Source of the DNA: JAMQPK01 sp035937795
GTDB taxonomy: Bacteria; Acidobacteriota; Vicinamibacteria; Vicinamibacterales; JAMQPK01
Length of the DNA stretch: 64,000 nt
Direction: 5' to 3'
NCBI GenBank assembly: GCA_035937795.1
Contig: DASZHO010000046.1
Location: forward strand, 1-64,000
Under the pieces are notes generated by a model. The model worked only from the letters and a program-made list of their open reading frames with translations, made no database searches and was not told the DNA's origin. A program made the position numbers and the translations under genes. This document shows, one piece after another, positions 54,317 through 63,062 of the stretch (the stretch's first letter is position 1; each line of letters starts with the position of its first letter).

Positions 54317-57159
54317 TGGTATGCTTTCGCGGCCTTGAAGTCGCCTCCTTTCACGATGGACACGGCGGCCGTGTTGATGTGACGGCGGAAGGCGGCGTTG
54401 ATCTGCTCCAGGCTCAGCGCTGCCAGCTTCCCGTCCAGTTGCTCGTCCCACGCCAGGGTGCGGCCGTACAGCTCACGTGAAGAGATCAGGTTGAGCAGGC
54501 CGGCGTCGCTCGATCGCGCTCCGACCCGGCTGTCCTGGATCGCCTTCTTCGCCGCCGCGAGCTCGGAGGCGGTGAACCCGTCTCGAAGCGTACTGGTCAG
54601 CTCGTCCATGAAGCTCGCTTCAACTTTAGGAATGTTGGCGGGGTTGGCGATGGCCGAAGCCGAAAACACCGCCGCGTCCCCTTCGACTGGCGCGGCAAAA
54701 CTCGACGACACCCCGTAGCTCAGACCTTCGCGATTCCGCACCCGGTCAGGCAGGCGCGAGCTCAGCCCGCCCCCGCCGAACATGTAGTTCGCCATGACCA
54801 TGGCGGGATAATCCGGGTCGCTGTCCCGCATACGAAGACGCAAGCCGGCGGAAAATTGCGCGTTCTCCTTGTCGGGCGTTTCAATCTTCGTATTGATCGG
54901 CCCCGCGTCCTGGTAGGTGTTGACGATGCGCGCGTACGGGCTCGGGCTCTTCCAGGACGCGAGCAGGTCGGCGGCGGCGTTCTTGACGGCTGTCTGGTCG
55001 AACTTGCCGACGACGATGAGATCGCCCTGCGAAGCGCCGTAGAACTGCTCATGGAATTTCCTCACGTCGTCCAATGTCAGGTTGGTGAGATCCTCGATTT
55101 CTTCGTCGATCGTGCGGACGTGGCGGACGTCGCTTCGGGGGAAGGGGCTGAGATGGGCTTGAAGAGCCTGCGCCACAAGGATCCCGGGCTCAGTCCGGCC
55201 GCGTTCGATCTGCGCGATCTGCTGCTGGCGAATTTGCTCGAAGTCTGCGGCGGCGAATGCCGGTTCGCGGAGAATTTCCACCGCGAGCCGCAAAGCCGGA
55301 ACAAGGTTGTCCGACGTGGTTGAAATCGATGCCGTCACGCTGCCGAGCGCCGCGTCCGCCGATCCCCCGCGCCCGCCGCCTCCACCGACGGTGATGGTCG
55401 CATTCAGTTTCTGCATCTCGTCCTGAATCTGCTGCCGCGATCGATTCTTCGTTCCTCGCATCAGCAGCGCGTCGGCCATCTGGGCTGCTGCGTTCCGGCC
55501 GGCGAGCGACCGCTCATCGCCAAAGCGAAGGGTCAGAGACGCTTGCGCGCGGCTTCCTCTCGTGCCCTTGGGCAGCAGCGCCAGACGGAATCCGCCGGCA
55601 CGCGCGCCAGGCCCCGGAAGCCCGCCAAGAGTCGTCCGCTGAATTCTCTTTTCGAGGCTGCCCGGCGACGGATCCAGCGCCTCGCCGGCGTCGAGATGGA
55701 TTTCAGGGGTGTAGGACTTCAAGAGCGTTTCGATACCGGGCGCGTCGGGTACCGTTGTGCGGTCGGGCGCCGGTTCGGGAATGAACATGCCCACGGTCCG
55801 GTTCGAATCCTTGAAATACTGCCGCACGACACGCGTGACGTCGTCCGGAGTCACGCGTTTGATCTCTTCGTAGTTCGTGAACAGGAGCCGCCAGTCGCCT
55901 GCAGCGATCACCTCGTTCAACTGCATCGCGAGTTGCTGCGAGTTGGCCATCGACCGGTCCATGCCCTGGATGATCCTGGTACGCGCTCGATCGATCTCCT
56001 CCATTGTGGGCGCCTCGTGCGCGAGGCCGGCGATCGTGTCGATGATGACTTTCTTCACCTCGTCGAGCGACTGGTCGTTGCTGAGCGTTGCGGAGACGAG
56101 GACGACCCCGGGATCGTGGAGCTCCTCCATCGACACCGCGACCGACAGCGCCTTCTTGCTGTCGACGAGCGCCTTGTCGAGGCGGCCGGTCCCGCCTCTT
56201 CGGGCCAGAATGCCGGCCGTGACTTCGAGCGCGGCCGCGTCCGGATGCGCCATCGCTGGTGCGTGGTACGCAATGATGAGGTTCTTGCCCCTGCCGACGC
56301 GGCGAAGCTCAACCGTGCGCTCGCCGTCCTGCGGCGGTTCGGTCGTGTAGGGTTCGTCCAGCGTCCGGGCCGGACGCGGAATGGCGCCCAGCGTGCGCGC
56401 CACCGCGGCAAGCGTCGCAGCTGAATCGATCTGCCCCGCGATCGTCACGACGGCGTTATCCGGCTGGTAGTACTTGTGGTAGAACGCGGCGAGACGGTCG
56501 ATCGGCACGCGCTCTATGTCGGCGCGCGAGCCAATCGTCGACTTACCGTAGTTGTGCCAGAGGTAGGCGGTGGAGAGCACGCGTTCTTCCAGGACGCCGG
56601 CGACGCTGTTTTCACCACGCTCGAACTCGTTGCGAACCACGGTCATCTCTGTGTCGAGCAACGCTTTCTCGATGCGCATGTTCACCATGCGCTCGGCTTC
56701 GAGGTCCAGCGCCCACTGCAGGTTGTCCTCCGACGCGTTCACGGTCTCGAAATAGTTCGTGCGGTCGTAATACGTCGTGCCGTTCCAGCGGGCGCCGTGG
56801 TCCTGCAGTTCCTTCTTGATGTTGCGGCCGTGCGTGCTCGCAATGAAGTTCATGTGTTCGAGCAGATGCGCCATGCCCGTCTCGCCGTAGCCTTCGTGGC
56901 GCGAGCCGACCAGATAGGTGACGTTGATCGTGATCGTGCTGCTGCCGGAGTCTGGAAGGAGCAGGACCCTCAGACCGTTCGAATAGGTGTATTGGGTGAT
57001 TCCCGCCAGACTGCCGCCCTTTTGAACCCCCTGAGGAAGGGTCTGAGCGGCGGCGATCCAGCCGCTGAAGACCGCGGCCGCCGACAGTGTCAAAAGGCCG
57101 TAGCGGAATCGGGTCGGGCGCGGCAGGCTGCGGCGCGCGCGGGTGGTAGAGGTAGTCAC
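54313..57159 (-). CDS. M16-family zinc protease, two-domain
   Basis: A 948-residue exported protein (hydrophobic leader about 21-39). The inverted zinc motif HLLEH is at 98-102 (GETGMAHLLEHMNF), with the expected downstream Glu in NLQWALDLEAERMVN. A second M16-like half lies at about 500-940 and lacks a plain HxxEH, as is usual for the inactive domain. M16 proteases cut peptides or misfolded fragments in the periplasm. The glyoxalase gene overlaps its stop. Confidence 0.9.
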   Translation of the reverse strand: MTTSTTRARRSLPRPTRFRYGLLTLSAAAVFSGWIAAAQTLPQGVQKGGSLAGITQYTYSNGLRVLLLPDSGSSTITINVTYLVGSRHEGYGETGMAHLLEHMNFIASTHGRNIKKELQDHGARWNGTTYYDRTNYFETVNASEDNLQWALDLEAERMVNMRIEKALLDTEMTVVRNEFERGENSVAGVLEERVLSTAYLWHNYGKSTIGSRADIERVPIDRLAAFYHKYYQPDNAVVTIAGQIDSAATLAAVARTLGAIPRPARTLDEPYTTEPPQDGERTVELRRVGRGKNLIIAYHAPAMAHPDAAALEVTAGILARRGGTGRLDKALVDSKKALSVAVSMEELHDPGVVLVSATLSNDQSLDEVKKVIIDTIAGLAHEAPTMEEIDRARTRIIQGMDRSMANSQQLAMQLNEVIAAGDWRLLFTNYEEIKRVTPDDVTRVVRQYFKDSNRTVGMFIPEPAPDRTTVPDAPGIETLLKSYTPEIHLDAGEALDPSPGSLEKRIQRTTLGGLPGPGARAGGFRLALLPKGTRGSRAQASLTLRFGDERSLAGRNAAAQMADALLMRGTKNRSRQQIQDEMQKLNATITVGGGGGRGGSADAALGSVTASISTTSDNLVPALRLAVEILREPAFAAADFEQIRQQQIAQIERGRTEPGILVAQALQAHLSPFPRSDVRHVRTIDEEIEDLTNLTLDDVRKFHEQFYGASQGDLIVVGKFDQTAVKNAAADLLASWKSPSPYARIVNTYQDAGPINTKIETPDKENAQFSAGLRLRMRDSDPDYPAMVMANYMFGGGGLSSRLPDRVRNREGLSYGVSSSFAAPVEGDAAVFSASAIANPANIPKVEASFMDELTSTLRDGFTASELAAAKKAIQDSRVGARSSDAGLLNLISSRELYGRTLAWDEQLDGKLAALSLEQINAAFRRHINTAAVSIVKGGDFKAAKAYQ

Positions 57160-57338
57160 GGGATGGTTCTCCTTGCTTGATCGATTGCTTCAGCGGTTAC
57201 CAGTCTACTTTGATAAGTCTGCCTGGAGCTGATCACATCATCACGCTCGGCTGGCGCGGAAAGGGCGACTGCAGCGTGCGACAGCAAGGCCCAACCAAGT
57301 ATCTTCAAGATTAAGGCTTGCCTGAGCTGTCGTGCTCC

Positions 57339-57770
57339 TTATGGGAGCAATTCAAGTGCGCGTGTGAGCCCCGGGCCGACGCGAATTGCGCTGAAGTCAC
57401 GTCGATCAGTCGTCAGAACTCGATAGACCTGTCGTCGTTCAACGACAGCGGCCACTGTCCCATCGACCAGTCCCAAACTGAGATTATTGAATTTCGCGTC
57501 GAGTTCAAGCGCACGAGCAATGTCAGAAGAAAGGGGCACCTCATAGTCGTAGCTGGTTCCCGGGTCGAAAATCTCAGCGACTAGTTTGCGCATAGCGGCC
57601 CGGTCCTCTCGAAGAAAGTAGTCGACCTCCGCGAGAACGAGCCCAGGTACGATGACGAGGCTCGCAGAGGTCAAGACTGCTTCGTAGTCTGGAAAGCTCG
57701 GTCTATTGTCTGCCGCGCGGGCGAGCGCTCGGAGGAGCCCTCCGGTGTCAGCGACGATGGGAGGACTCAA
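57339..57770 (-). CDS. VapC-type PIN-domain toxin
   Basis: A 143-residue PIN protein. Acidic residues line up as Asp in IVADTGGLLR, Glu in LVLAEVDYFLR, Asp in GLVDGTVAAV, and Asp in LTTDRRDFSAI. It should be a ribonuclease toxin. Start is TTG 57770, overlapping the antitoxin stop by TTGA, so translation is coupled. Its target cannot be inferred. Confidence 0.88.
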   Translation of the reverse strand: MSPPIVADTGGLLRALARAADNRPSFPDYEAVLTSASLVIVPGLVLAEVDYFLREDRAAMRKLVAEIFDPGTSYDYEVPLSSDIARALELDAKFNNLSLGLVDGTVAAVVERRQVYRVLTTDRRDFSAIRVGPGLTRALELLP

Positions 57771-57994
57771 CCCTTAAGATCCCGGAACAGCTCGGACTCA
57801 TCTCCCAGCTTGGTGTCTGTGGATTCAAAGAGCCGCGTCGAGGGGGGTCGCCGTCCCGTGTAGTACCGCGAGGCTACGATGCGCAGACCCTTCCGAACGA
57901 GCTCAGATGCGGAGTGCCCCGCCGCCCTGGCTCGCTTCAAGGCCCGCACATCCGCTTGATCTAGGCGAATCGTGGTCGAAATCAGTCGTGCCAT
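57767..57994 (-). CDS. VapB-type ribbon-helix-helix antitoxin
   Basis: About 75 residues, opening ARLISTTIRLDQADVRALKR, the pattern of RHH antitoxins with an N-terminal DNA-binding strand (STTIRLD). The following SASELVRKGLRIVASRYYTG is the helix-turn-helix and the beginning of the toxin-wrapping tail. Upstream in-frame codons do not look coding, so ATG 57994 is used. This is the second toxin-antitoxin pair of the window, distinct from the one near 4.2 kb. Confidence 0.85.
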   Translation of the reverse strand: MARLISTTIRLDQADVRALKRARAAGHSASELVRKGLRIVASRYYTGRRPPSTRLFESTDTKLGDESELFRDLKG

Positions 57995-58073
57995 ACACTC
58001 ACCATACAACGACTCGATGCGCAAAGGCAACCAGGGCCGAACGAGACATGCCCAGATCGGTGACTCTCGACGT

Positions 58074-59573
58074 TCAGTCACGCAATTCAGTTTCCTTGAT
58101 ATGGTCGGCCACTCGCAGCGCTTGCGCGACGATCGTCAACGCGGGGTTCACCGCCGCGGACGAAGGGAAAAACGACGCATCGACCACAAACAGGTTCTCG
58201 ACGTCGTGCGAGCGGCAGAAGGGGTCCAGCACCGACTCGTACGGGCTGGTTCCGAAACAGAGCGTCCCGCACTGGTGCGTGGTGTTCCGATTCTTGTGCG
58301 AGTACGACATCACGACCCAGTAGCCGAGACGCCGGAGGATTTGTCTGGTCTCTTTCACGAGGCGTTGATGCGCCTTCATGTTGTTCGGATGATAGGTCAA
58401 ACGGATGCGTCCGTCGGGCTCAACGGTGACCCGGTTGTTCACGCTGGGAAGGTCCTCGGTCATCACCAGCCAGTCGACGCCCCTGGAGACCCAGGACTCG
58501 TAGGCCCACAGCGGAATCCAGGGCGCGACCGTCTGCGCCATCACGGCGTGCGTTCGACCTTGCGACTGAATGTGCCCCAACGGGGAGTCTGTGCCCGGAC
58601 CTCGAAAGTAGAAGTCGTTGATGGCCACCGTCTTCTGGAACACGGTTTCGTTCCGGCGAAATGGATGAAATCCCTCCATCATGGTCGCCAGATGCGCCAT
58701 GTATCGGCGTCCGACGAGACCCGATGAATTCGCCAGCCCGTTCGGGTGGGCGCTCGTGGCCGAACGGAGCAGCAGCGCGGCCGAATTCACCGCGCCGCAA
58801 GCCACGACAAACAGCGACGCGTCCACCTCGACGGTCTCGCCATTGCGCTCCACTTCAACGGCGGCGACTTTCCTTCCAGATGGATCGGTGCGCAGCCGTC
58901 TGGCGTAGGCGTTGGTCCACAGCGTGACGTTCGGCCGCTCGAGGGCGGGGCGGACGCAGCACACGTCGGCTTCGCTCTTGGCGTGGAGCTTACAGGCAAA
59001 CGAGTTGCAGGTATTGCAAAGGATGCATCCGTCGCGCAAGCCGAGCGGCAGGGGCGACGGATGAAGGCCTTGACGTCGCAGCCCATCGACGACATCCGAG
59101 ATGCCCGCGGCGTGAGGGACCGGTTCGTGCGGAAACGAACCCCGCGACGCTTCCGTTGGATCGGCGCCCGATTCCCCATGCACATGGTAGAGGCGCTCGG
59201 CCTGTTCGTAGAACGGCGCGAGCGTGTCGTAGTCGATCGGCCAGGCCGGCGAGACTCCGCCCATGTGTTGAACTTCCTGAAAATCTTCGCGGCGCATCCG
59301 ATAGAGCACGCTGCCCCAGAACTTGGTGTTCCCGCCCACGTTGTAATGCGCGTACGGCAGAAACTCGTGGCCGCGATCGTCCAGCCATCGCTCCTTGGTG
59401 CGATAGCGGAGCTCCTTCCAGACCGCCTCGGGATTCCAGTTTTCTTCTTCTTGCGCCACGAAATCGCCGCGCTCGAGGATGAGAATTCTGGCCGGACTGT
59501 CAGCCAGCGCGTAGGCCGCCGTGCCGCCGCCCGCGCCGGTCCCAATAATGACGATGTCGTAGCGGTCGTTCAA
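58074..59573 (-). CDS. GMC-family FAD-dependent oxidoreductase
   Basis: A 499-residue enzyme. FAD-binding N-terminus: YDIVIIGTGAGGGTAAYALA, with LILERGDF as the ribose-binding acidic end. Then NVGGNTKFWGSVLYRMR and the C-terminal GMC_oxred_C part (TTHQCGTLCFGTSPYESVLD; LFVVDASFFPSSAAVNPALT). The catalytic His is likely in THQCGT (the His-Asn/His pair). A Cys-rich patch, CILCNTCNSFACKLHAK, resembles that of long-chain or glucose-type GMC dehydrogenases that use a partner subunit. It overlaps the Gfo/Idh/MocA gene by ATGA, so both may process one sugar-like substrate. Confidence 0.9.
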   Translation of the reverse strand: MNDRYDIVIIGTGAGGGTAAYALADSPARILILERGDFVAQEEENWNPEAVWKELRYRTKERWLDDRGHEFLPYAHYNVGGNTKFWGSVLYRMRREDFQEVQHMGGVSPAWPIDYDTLAPFYEQAERLYHVHGESGADPTEASRGSFPHEPVPHAAGISDVVDGLRRQGLHPSPLPLGLRDGCILCNTCNSFACKLHAKSEADVCCVRPALERPNVTLWTNAYARRLRTDPSGRKVAAVEVERNGETVEVDASLFVVACGAVNSAALLLRSATSAHPNGLANSSGLVGRRYMAHLATMMEGFHPFRRNETVFQKTVAINDFYFRGPGTDSPLGHIQSQGRTHAVMAQTVAPWIPLWAYESWVSRGVDWLVMTEDLPSVNNRVTVEPDGRIRLTYHPNNMKAHQRLVKETRQILRRLGYWVVMSYSHKNRNTTHQCGTLCFGTSPYESVLDPFCRSHDVENLFVVDASFFPSSAAVNPALTIVAQALRVADHIKETELRD

Positions 59574-60535
59574 AGCTGTTCCATGAGGCGCTGGTCTTCG
59601 ACCGCCCGCTCGAGGCTCATCTCCGGGGTGCGGCCGGCCCGGATCGAGGCGAGAAAGTCGCCATACATCGCCCGGTAGCCGCGGATGTCCCGAAATCCGG
59701 GAAAGATGATGCGCGGAATGCCGTTTCCTCTCGCGAGCACGAACCCTCCGTTGGACTCGAACGTGATCACGCCCTTGCGGCCGGACAACGTCGACAATCG
59801 CAGCCCGTGAAGCAGCGATGGAATCTCTCTGGAGTAAAACAACGTGCCCACGGCGTCGTTGTCGTATCGAAAGGCCACCATCATGCTCTTGGCGCGCTTG
59901 TCAGTCCCGTTCGGCGAGACTGACGGGCGATACCCCTGAATCGTCGCGATCCGGGGGCCCAGGCTGCCCGCGAGATGCAGCCAGTGAACGCCTTCTTCGA
60001 AAAACGCGTCTCCGCCGGCCAGCGCCTCGTCGTTGCGCCAGTCATGAGCCGTCTTGAATTTTTTCGCAATCGTCGTGAACTGCGCAAACACCATTTCGCC
60101 GATGGTGCCTTCGGCAAGAAGCTTTCTCAGCGTAACCGCCAGCGGCTTGTAGTGATCGTTTTCGCCCACGAGCACGACCCGATCGGCCCTGTCCCTGGCT
60201 TGGATGGCCGTTCGATAGTCTTCCACGCTCGGGAAGGCGGGTTTTTCCACGAGCACGTGCTTGCCCGCCCCCAACGCCTGAAGCGCGAGGTCCAGATGGA
60301 ATCGCGGCGGCACCGCGATCACCACGGCGTCGACCCTTGGGTCGCCGATTGCCGCGGCATACTCGGAGTAGCTCTCCGCTCCGTTGTATCGCCGGCGGTA
60401 GTCGTCGGCCTTTGCGCGGTCGCGGCTTGCGTAGCTGCAGACGACGTCGCCGTTGAGGGACCGCAGATGGCGGCTGTGCACGGCGGTGATATAGCCGCAT
60501 CCGAGGAACGCCAGGCGCAGTGGCTGTGGAGTCAA
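59570..60535 (-). CDS. Gfo/Idh/MocA-family NAD(P)-dependent oxidoreductase
   Basis: A 321-residue protein: N-terminal Rossmann fold (LRLAFLGCGYITAVHSRHLR, glycine-rich LGCGYI), then VDAVVIAVPPRFHLDLALQA, and the catalytic-type HVLVEKPAF (EKP motif). C-terminal beta domain includes GGDAFFEEGVHWLHLAGSLG. Such enzymes oxidise or reduce sugars and inositols. With the overlapping GMC oxidoreductase, a small carbohydrate-oxidation operon is likely. Confidence 0.9.
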   Translation of the reverse strand: MTPQPLRLAFLGCGYITAVHSRHLRSLNGDVVCSYASRDRAKADDYRRRYNGAESYSEYAAAIGDPRVDAVVIAVPPRFHLDLALQALGAGKHVLVEKPAFPSVEDYRTAIQARDRADRVVLVGENDHYKPLAVTLRKLLAEGTIGEMVFAQFTTIAKKFKTAHDWRNDEALAGGDAFFEEGVHWLHLAGSLGPRIATIQGYRPSVSPNGTDKRAKSMMVAFRYDNDAVGTLFYSREIPSLLHGLRLSTLSGRKGVITFESNGGFVLARGNGIPRIIFPGFRDIRGYRAMYGDFLASIRAGRTPEMSLERAVEDQRLMEQL

Positions 60536-60621
60536 CGAAGATAGATTCTACCTTCGCCACCGATTTGTCTAACCAGCGCCACACTTCTGCAACAGGCTGC
60601 AACAACAATACGAAGAGAGCC

Positions 60622-60795
60622 ATGGCCTGGTGGATCGTCGTGCTGTTTGTGAATGCCGGCGCGTATTCGTGGAACTTCGTGGTGAATCGGTTGAGTGGCC
60701 GCCGTGTGCTCGAGCTGCTCGGTTTCCCCCGCCGAGACTCACCGTCAGCTGTCTCTGAACGGCCTGGCCGCAACGACGACGCTTCGAGCCTTTAA
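60622..60795 (+). CDS. possible small single-span membrane protein
   Basis: A 57-residue open frame, MAWWIVVLFVNAGAYSWNFV, with one Trp-rich membrane helix and a basic, Ser/Pro-rich tail. GAAGAGAGCC lies before the ATG. It is divergent from the Gfo/Idh/MocA gene with 86 bases between. No family is recognised; coding is plausible but unproven. Confidence 0.35.
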   Translation: MAWWIVVLFVNAGAYSWNFVVNRLSGRRVLELLGFPRRDSPSAVSERPGRNDDASSL

Positions 60796-60799
60796 CGTC

Positions 60800-60891
60800 T
60801 ACTTTCCACTTTCCACTTTTTACTTTCCACTTTCCACTTTCCACTTTCCACCTTCCACTTTTTACTTTCTACTTTTTACCTTTTACTTTCC
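60800..60891. repeat. homopyrimidine/homopurine repeat tract 2
   Basis: Plus strand C/T-rich words ACTTTCCACTTTCC and CTTTTTACTTT over about 92 bases, ending flush with the stop (60892-60894) of the EF-P-like gene. Similar to tracts at 53713 and 61485. Confidence 0.95.
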
Positions 60892-61467
60892 TCAAGCTCT
60901 GCCCGCAAACTCCCGTGTCTCGGTGTGCACTTTCACTTTCTCGCCTTCCTTGATGAAGAGCGGCACCTGAATCTGCAGCCCGGTCTCCAGCGTGGCGAGC
61001 TTGGTCACGCTCCCGCTGGCCGTGTTGCCGCGGGCGCCCGGTTCGGTCGAGGCGACTTTCAACTCTACGTGCGGCGGAAATTGCACGCCGATCGGGTTGC
61101 CGTTGAACTTCTGCACCTGGACGACGAGGTTGTCGACCAGCAGCAGGCGATCCTCGCCCAGCATGTCGTCCTGGAGCGTCAGCGTGTCGAACGAATCCTG
61201 ATCCATGAAGTGAGAGCCGCCGCTGTCGCTGTAGAGGTACGCGGCGTCGACCGAGACGAGATCCGGCTCCTCGAATTTTTCGGCGGCTTTGAACGTCTTG
61301 TCGAACACCGCGCGGGTCAGCAGGTTCCGCATCTTGATGCGCACCAGAGTCTGCCCGCCCCGGGCCGTCGGCCGCGACACTTCCACGTCGAGGCAGTGAT
61401 ACGGCGCGCCTTCGTACTCGAAATACATCTTCCGCTTGATATCGAGCGCTTCAATCAGCGAGGCCAT
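60892..61467 (-). CDS. elongation factor P paralogue of the EfpL/YeiP type
   Basis: A 191-residue three-domain EF-P-like protein. The tip loop of domain I reads SRPTARGGQTLVRIK, with Arg36 at the tip, close to the PTARG signature of E. coli YeiP/EfpL rather than the PGKG lysine loop of standard EF-P. Other EF-P marks: YEGAPYHCLDVEV, VDNLVVQVQKFNGNPIGVQF, ATLETGLQIQVPLFIKEGEK, and FAGRA at the end. EF-P binds between E and P sites and rescues ribosomes stalled on proline runs; EfpL helps on a broader set. Start ATG 61467. Confidence 0.87.
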   Translation of the reverse strand: MASLIEALDIKRKMYFEYEGAPYHCLDVEVSRPTARGGQTLVRIKMRNLLTRAVFDKTFKAAEKFEEPDLVSVDAAYLYSDSGGSHFMDQDSFDTLTLQDDMLGEDRLLLVDNLVVQVQKFNGNPIGVQFPPHVELKVASTEPGARGNTASGSVTKLATLETGLQIQVPLFIKEGEKVKVHTETREFAGRA

Positions 61468-61484
61468 AGGGCAGCCATTGTAGT

Positions 61485-61567
61485 AAGTAAAAACTGAAAA
61501 GTTGAAAGTTAAAAGTGGAAAGTTGAAAGTTAAAAGTTAACTTAAAAGTTGAAAGTTAAAAGTGGAA
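61485..61567. repeat. homopurine/homopyrimidine repeat tract 3
   Basis: Here the plus strand is purine-rich (GAAAGTTAAAAGTGGAAAGT words), the reverse of tracts 1 and 2. It lies between the EF-P-like start and the GNAT end; the GNAT stop (61556-61558) and its last two or three codons fall inside the tract. Confidence 0.95.
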
Positions 61568-62044
61568 CTGCAAGTCCAGCTCCAGATAGACAGCGTTTGC
61601 AATGGGACTGACGTAGTACGGCGGGATGTTCCGGAAGCCGACCGAACGGTACAGGGCAATCGCGTGATCCATTATTCCGGAGACGGTATCGAGCCGCATC
61701 GCGGAATAGCCGGCGGAACGTGCTTCGGCGATGAGGTGGATAACCAGCTTCAAACCGAGGGCGCGTCCGCGGAATTCCGGCCTGATGTAGAGCCTCTTCA
61801 TTTCACAGATTCCTTCCTCGAGCTTCTTCAACGCAATGCACCCAGCAGGCCTGCCATCGACCTCACACAAAATCAGTCGTCCGTCAGGTGGTGCGTACTC
61901 GCCGGGCAGCCCTCGCAGCTCCTGGTCGAACTGTTGAAAGCAGAGGCTGAAGTTCAGCGAGCCGGCGTATTCCAGAAACAGCAGACGGATATCCTCGAGC
62001 CGGGGCCCGGAATCGACGGCGACGAATGTCACCTGCGCGGACAT
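61556..62044 (-). CDS. GNAT-family N-acetyltransferase
   Basis: A 162-residue GNAT enzyme. The acetyl-CoA-binding segment is RLYIRPEFRGRALGLKLV, with strand MRLDTVSGIMDHAIALYRSV preceding the C-terminal SVGFRNIPPYYVSP. Acceptor unknown; the fold is typical of small-molecule acetyltransferases. Terminal LQFHF owes its last codons to the purine-rich tract. It is 10 bases from the aldo/keto reductase gene, same strand. Confidence 0.88.
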   Translation of the reverse strand: MSAQVTFVAVDSGPRLEDIRLLFLEYAGSLNFSLCFQQFDQELRGLPGEYAPPDGRLILCEVDGRPAGCIALKKLEEGICEMKRLYIRPEFRGRALGLKLVIHLIAEARSAGYSAMRLDTVSGIMDHAIALYRSVGFRNIPPYYVSPIANAVYLELDLQFHF

Positions 62045-62054
62045 GCCCGGATGG

Positions 62055-62951
62055 TTACCGCAGGAGGTCCATGTCCTCAGCGGTCAGCCTGAGGCCCGCG
62101 GCGGCAACATTCTCTTCAAGATGGCGTACCTTGGATGTGCCGGGAATCGGCAGCATCACGGGGGTGCGCGCCAGGAGCCAGGCGAGCGCGATTTGCGAGG
62201 GGGTCGCACCGAGGCGTTTGGCGATCTGCGCGACGATCGCGGTCCGGCGATCGCTTCGTCCGAGTAGTGAACGCGCGAAATGCCCCAGGCCGGTTTTCGC
62301 GACGTTTCCCGCCTGCAGCGGAGACCACGGTATGAAACCGATCCGCTGCCGATCGCAATAGTCGACGACCGCCTCCCACGAACGGTCGGCGACGTTGTAG
62401 CGATTCTGCACCGAGACAACGGGAAAGACCTTCTTTGCACGCTCGATCTGTTCCACCCCTACCTCGGAAAGCCCGATGTGCCGAATCTTTCCTTCGCGCT
62501 GCGCGCGCTGAAGAAAGCCAAACTGTTCTTCCTCCGGCACGTCGGGATCGATTCGATGAAGCTGAAAGAAGTCGATGCGCTCGAGCCGCAGCCGGCGAAG
62601 GCTCCCTTCGAGCTCCTCGCGCAACCGCTCCGGACGGCAGTTGACTTCCCAGCGATCCGGCCCCGGCCGATCTTGGCCTGCCTTGGTGGCAATCACCAGC
62701 CCGCTTGGATAGGGAAACAGTGCCTCGGCAATCAGCTCTTCGCTGACATGAGGACCGTACGACTCGGCCGTATCAATCAGGTTCACGCCCAGATCAACCG
62801 CCCGGCGAAGGGTTGCGATCGCCTCCGCACGATCCTGGGGCGGACCCCACACGCCCGGCCCGGCGATGCGCATTGCACCGAATCCGAGCCGGTGGACGGA
62901 AAGGTCACCGCCGAGGAGAAAAGAGCCGCTGAATGAGGCGTTTGGTTCCAT
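62055..62951 (-). CDS. aldo/keto reductase
   Basis: A 298-residue NADPH-type reductase. Catalytic residues appear as Asp in LIDTAESYG (Asp-Tyr pair), Lys in LVIATKAG, and His in FFQLHRIDP. Nucleotide site: LARTPVMLPIPGTSKVRHLE near the C-terminus. These enzymes reduce aldehydes and ketones; substrate not inferable. It is followed on the same strand by the GNAT gene, and it is divergent from the DACNV gene. Confidence 0.92.
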   Translation of the reverse strand: MEPNASFSGSFLLGGDLSVHRLGFGAMRIAGPGVWGPPQDRAEAIATLRRAVDLGVNLIDTAESYGPHVSEELIAEALFPYPSGLVIATKAGQDRPGPDRWEVNCRPERLREELEGSLRRLRLERIDFFQLHRIDPDVPEEEQFGFLQRAQREGKIRHIGLSEVGVEQIERAKKVFPVVSVQNRYNVADRSWEAVVDYCDRQRIGFIPWSPLQAGNVAKTGLGHFARSLLGRSDRRTAIVAQIAKRLGATPSQIALAWLLARTPVMLPIPGTSKVRHLEENVAAAGLRLTAEDMDLLR

Positions 62952-63062
62952 GGTCGCTGTGAATCAGGCCCGCATCGCGAAGTCTAGCAACGACGCTGTT
63001 TGAGCTCAAAGTTCCCGTCGATTCCCGCGGCGCTTCCGGCCTCGCGCTAGAATCATCTCAGC

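Noticed and set aside
55800..55809. GTTCGAATCC, resembling a tRNA T-loop
   Set aside because: It lies in frame inside the M16 protease gene (DSNRTV region), and no cloverleaf can be drawn around it.
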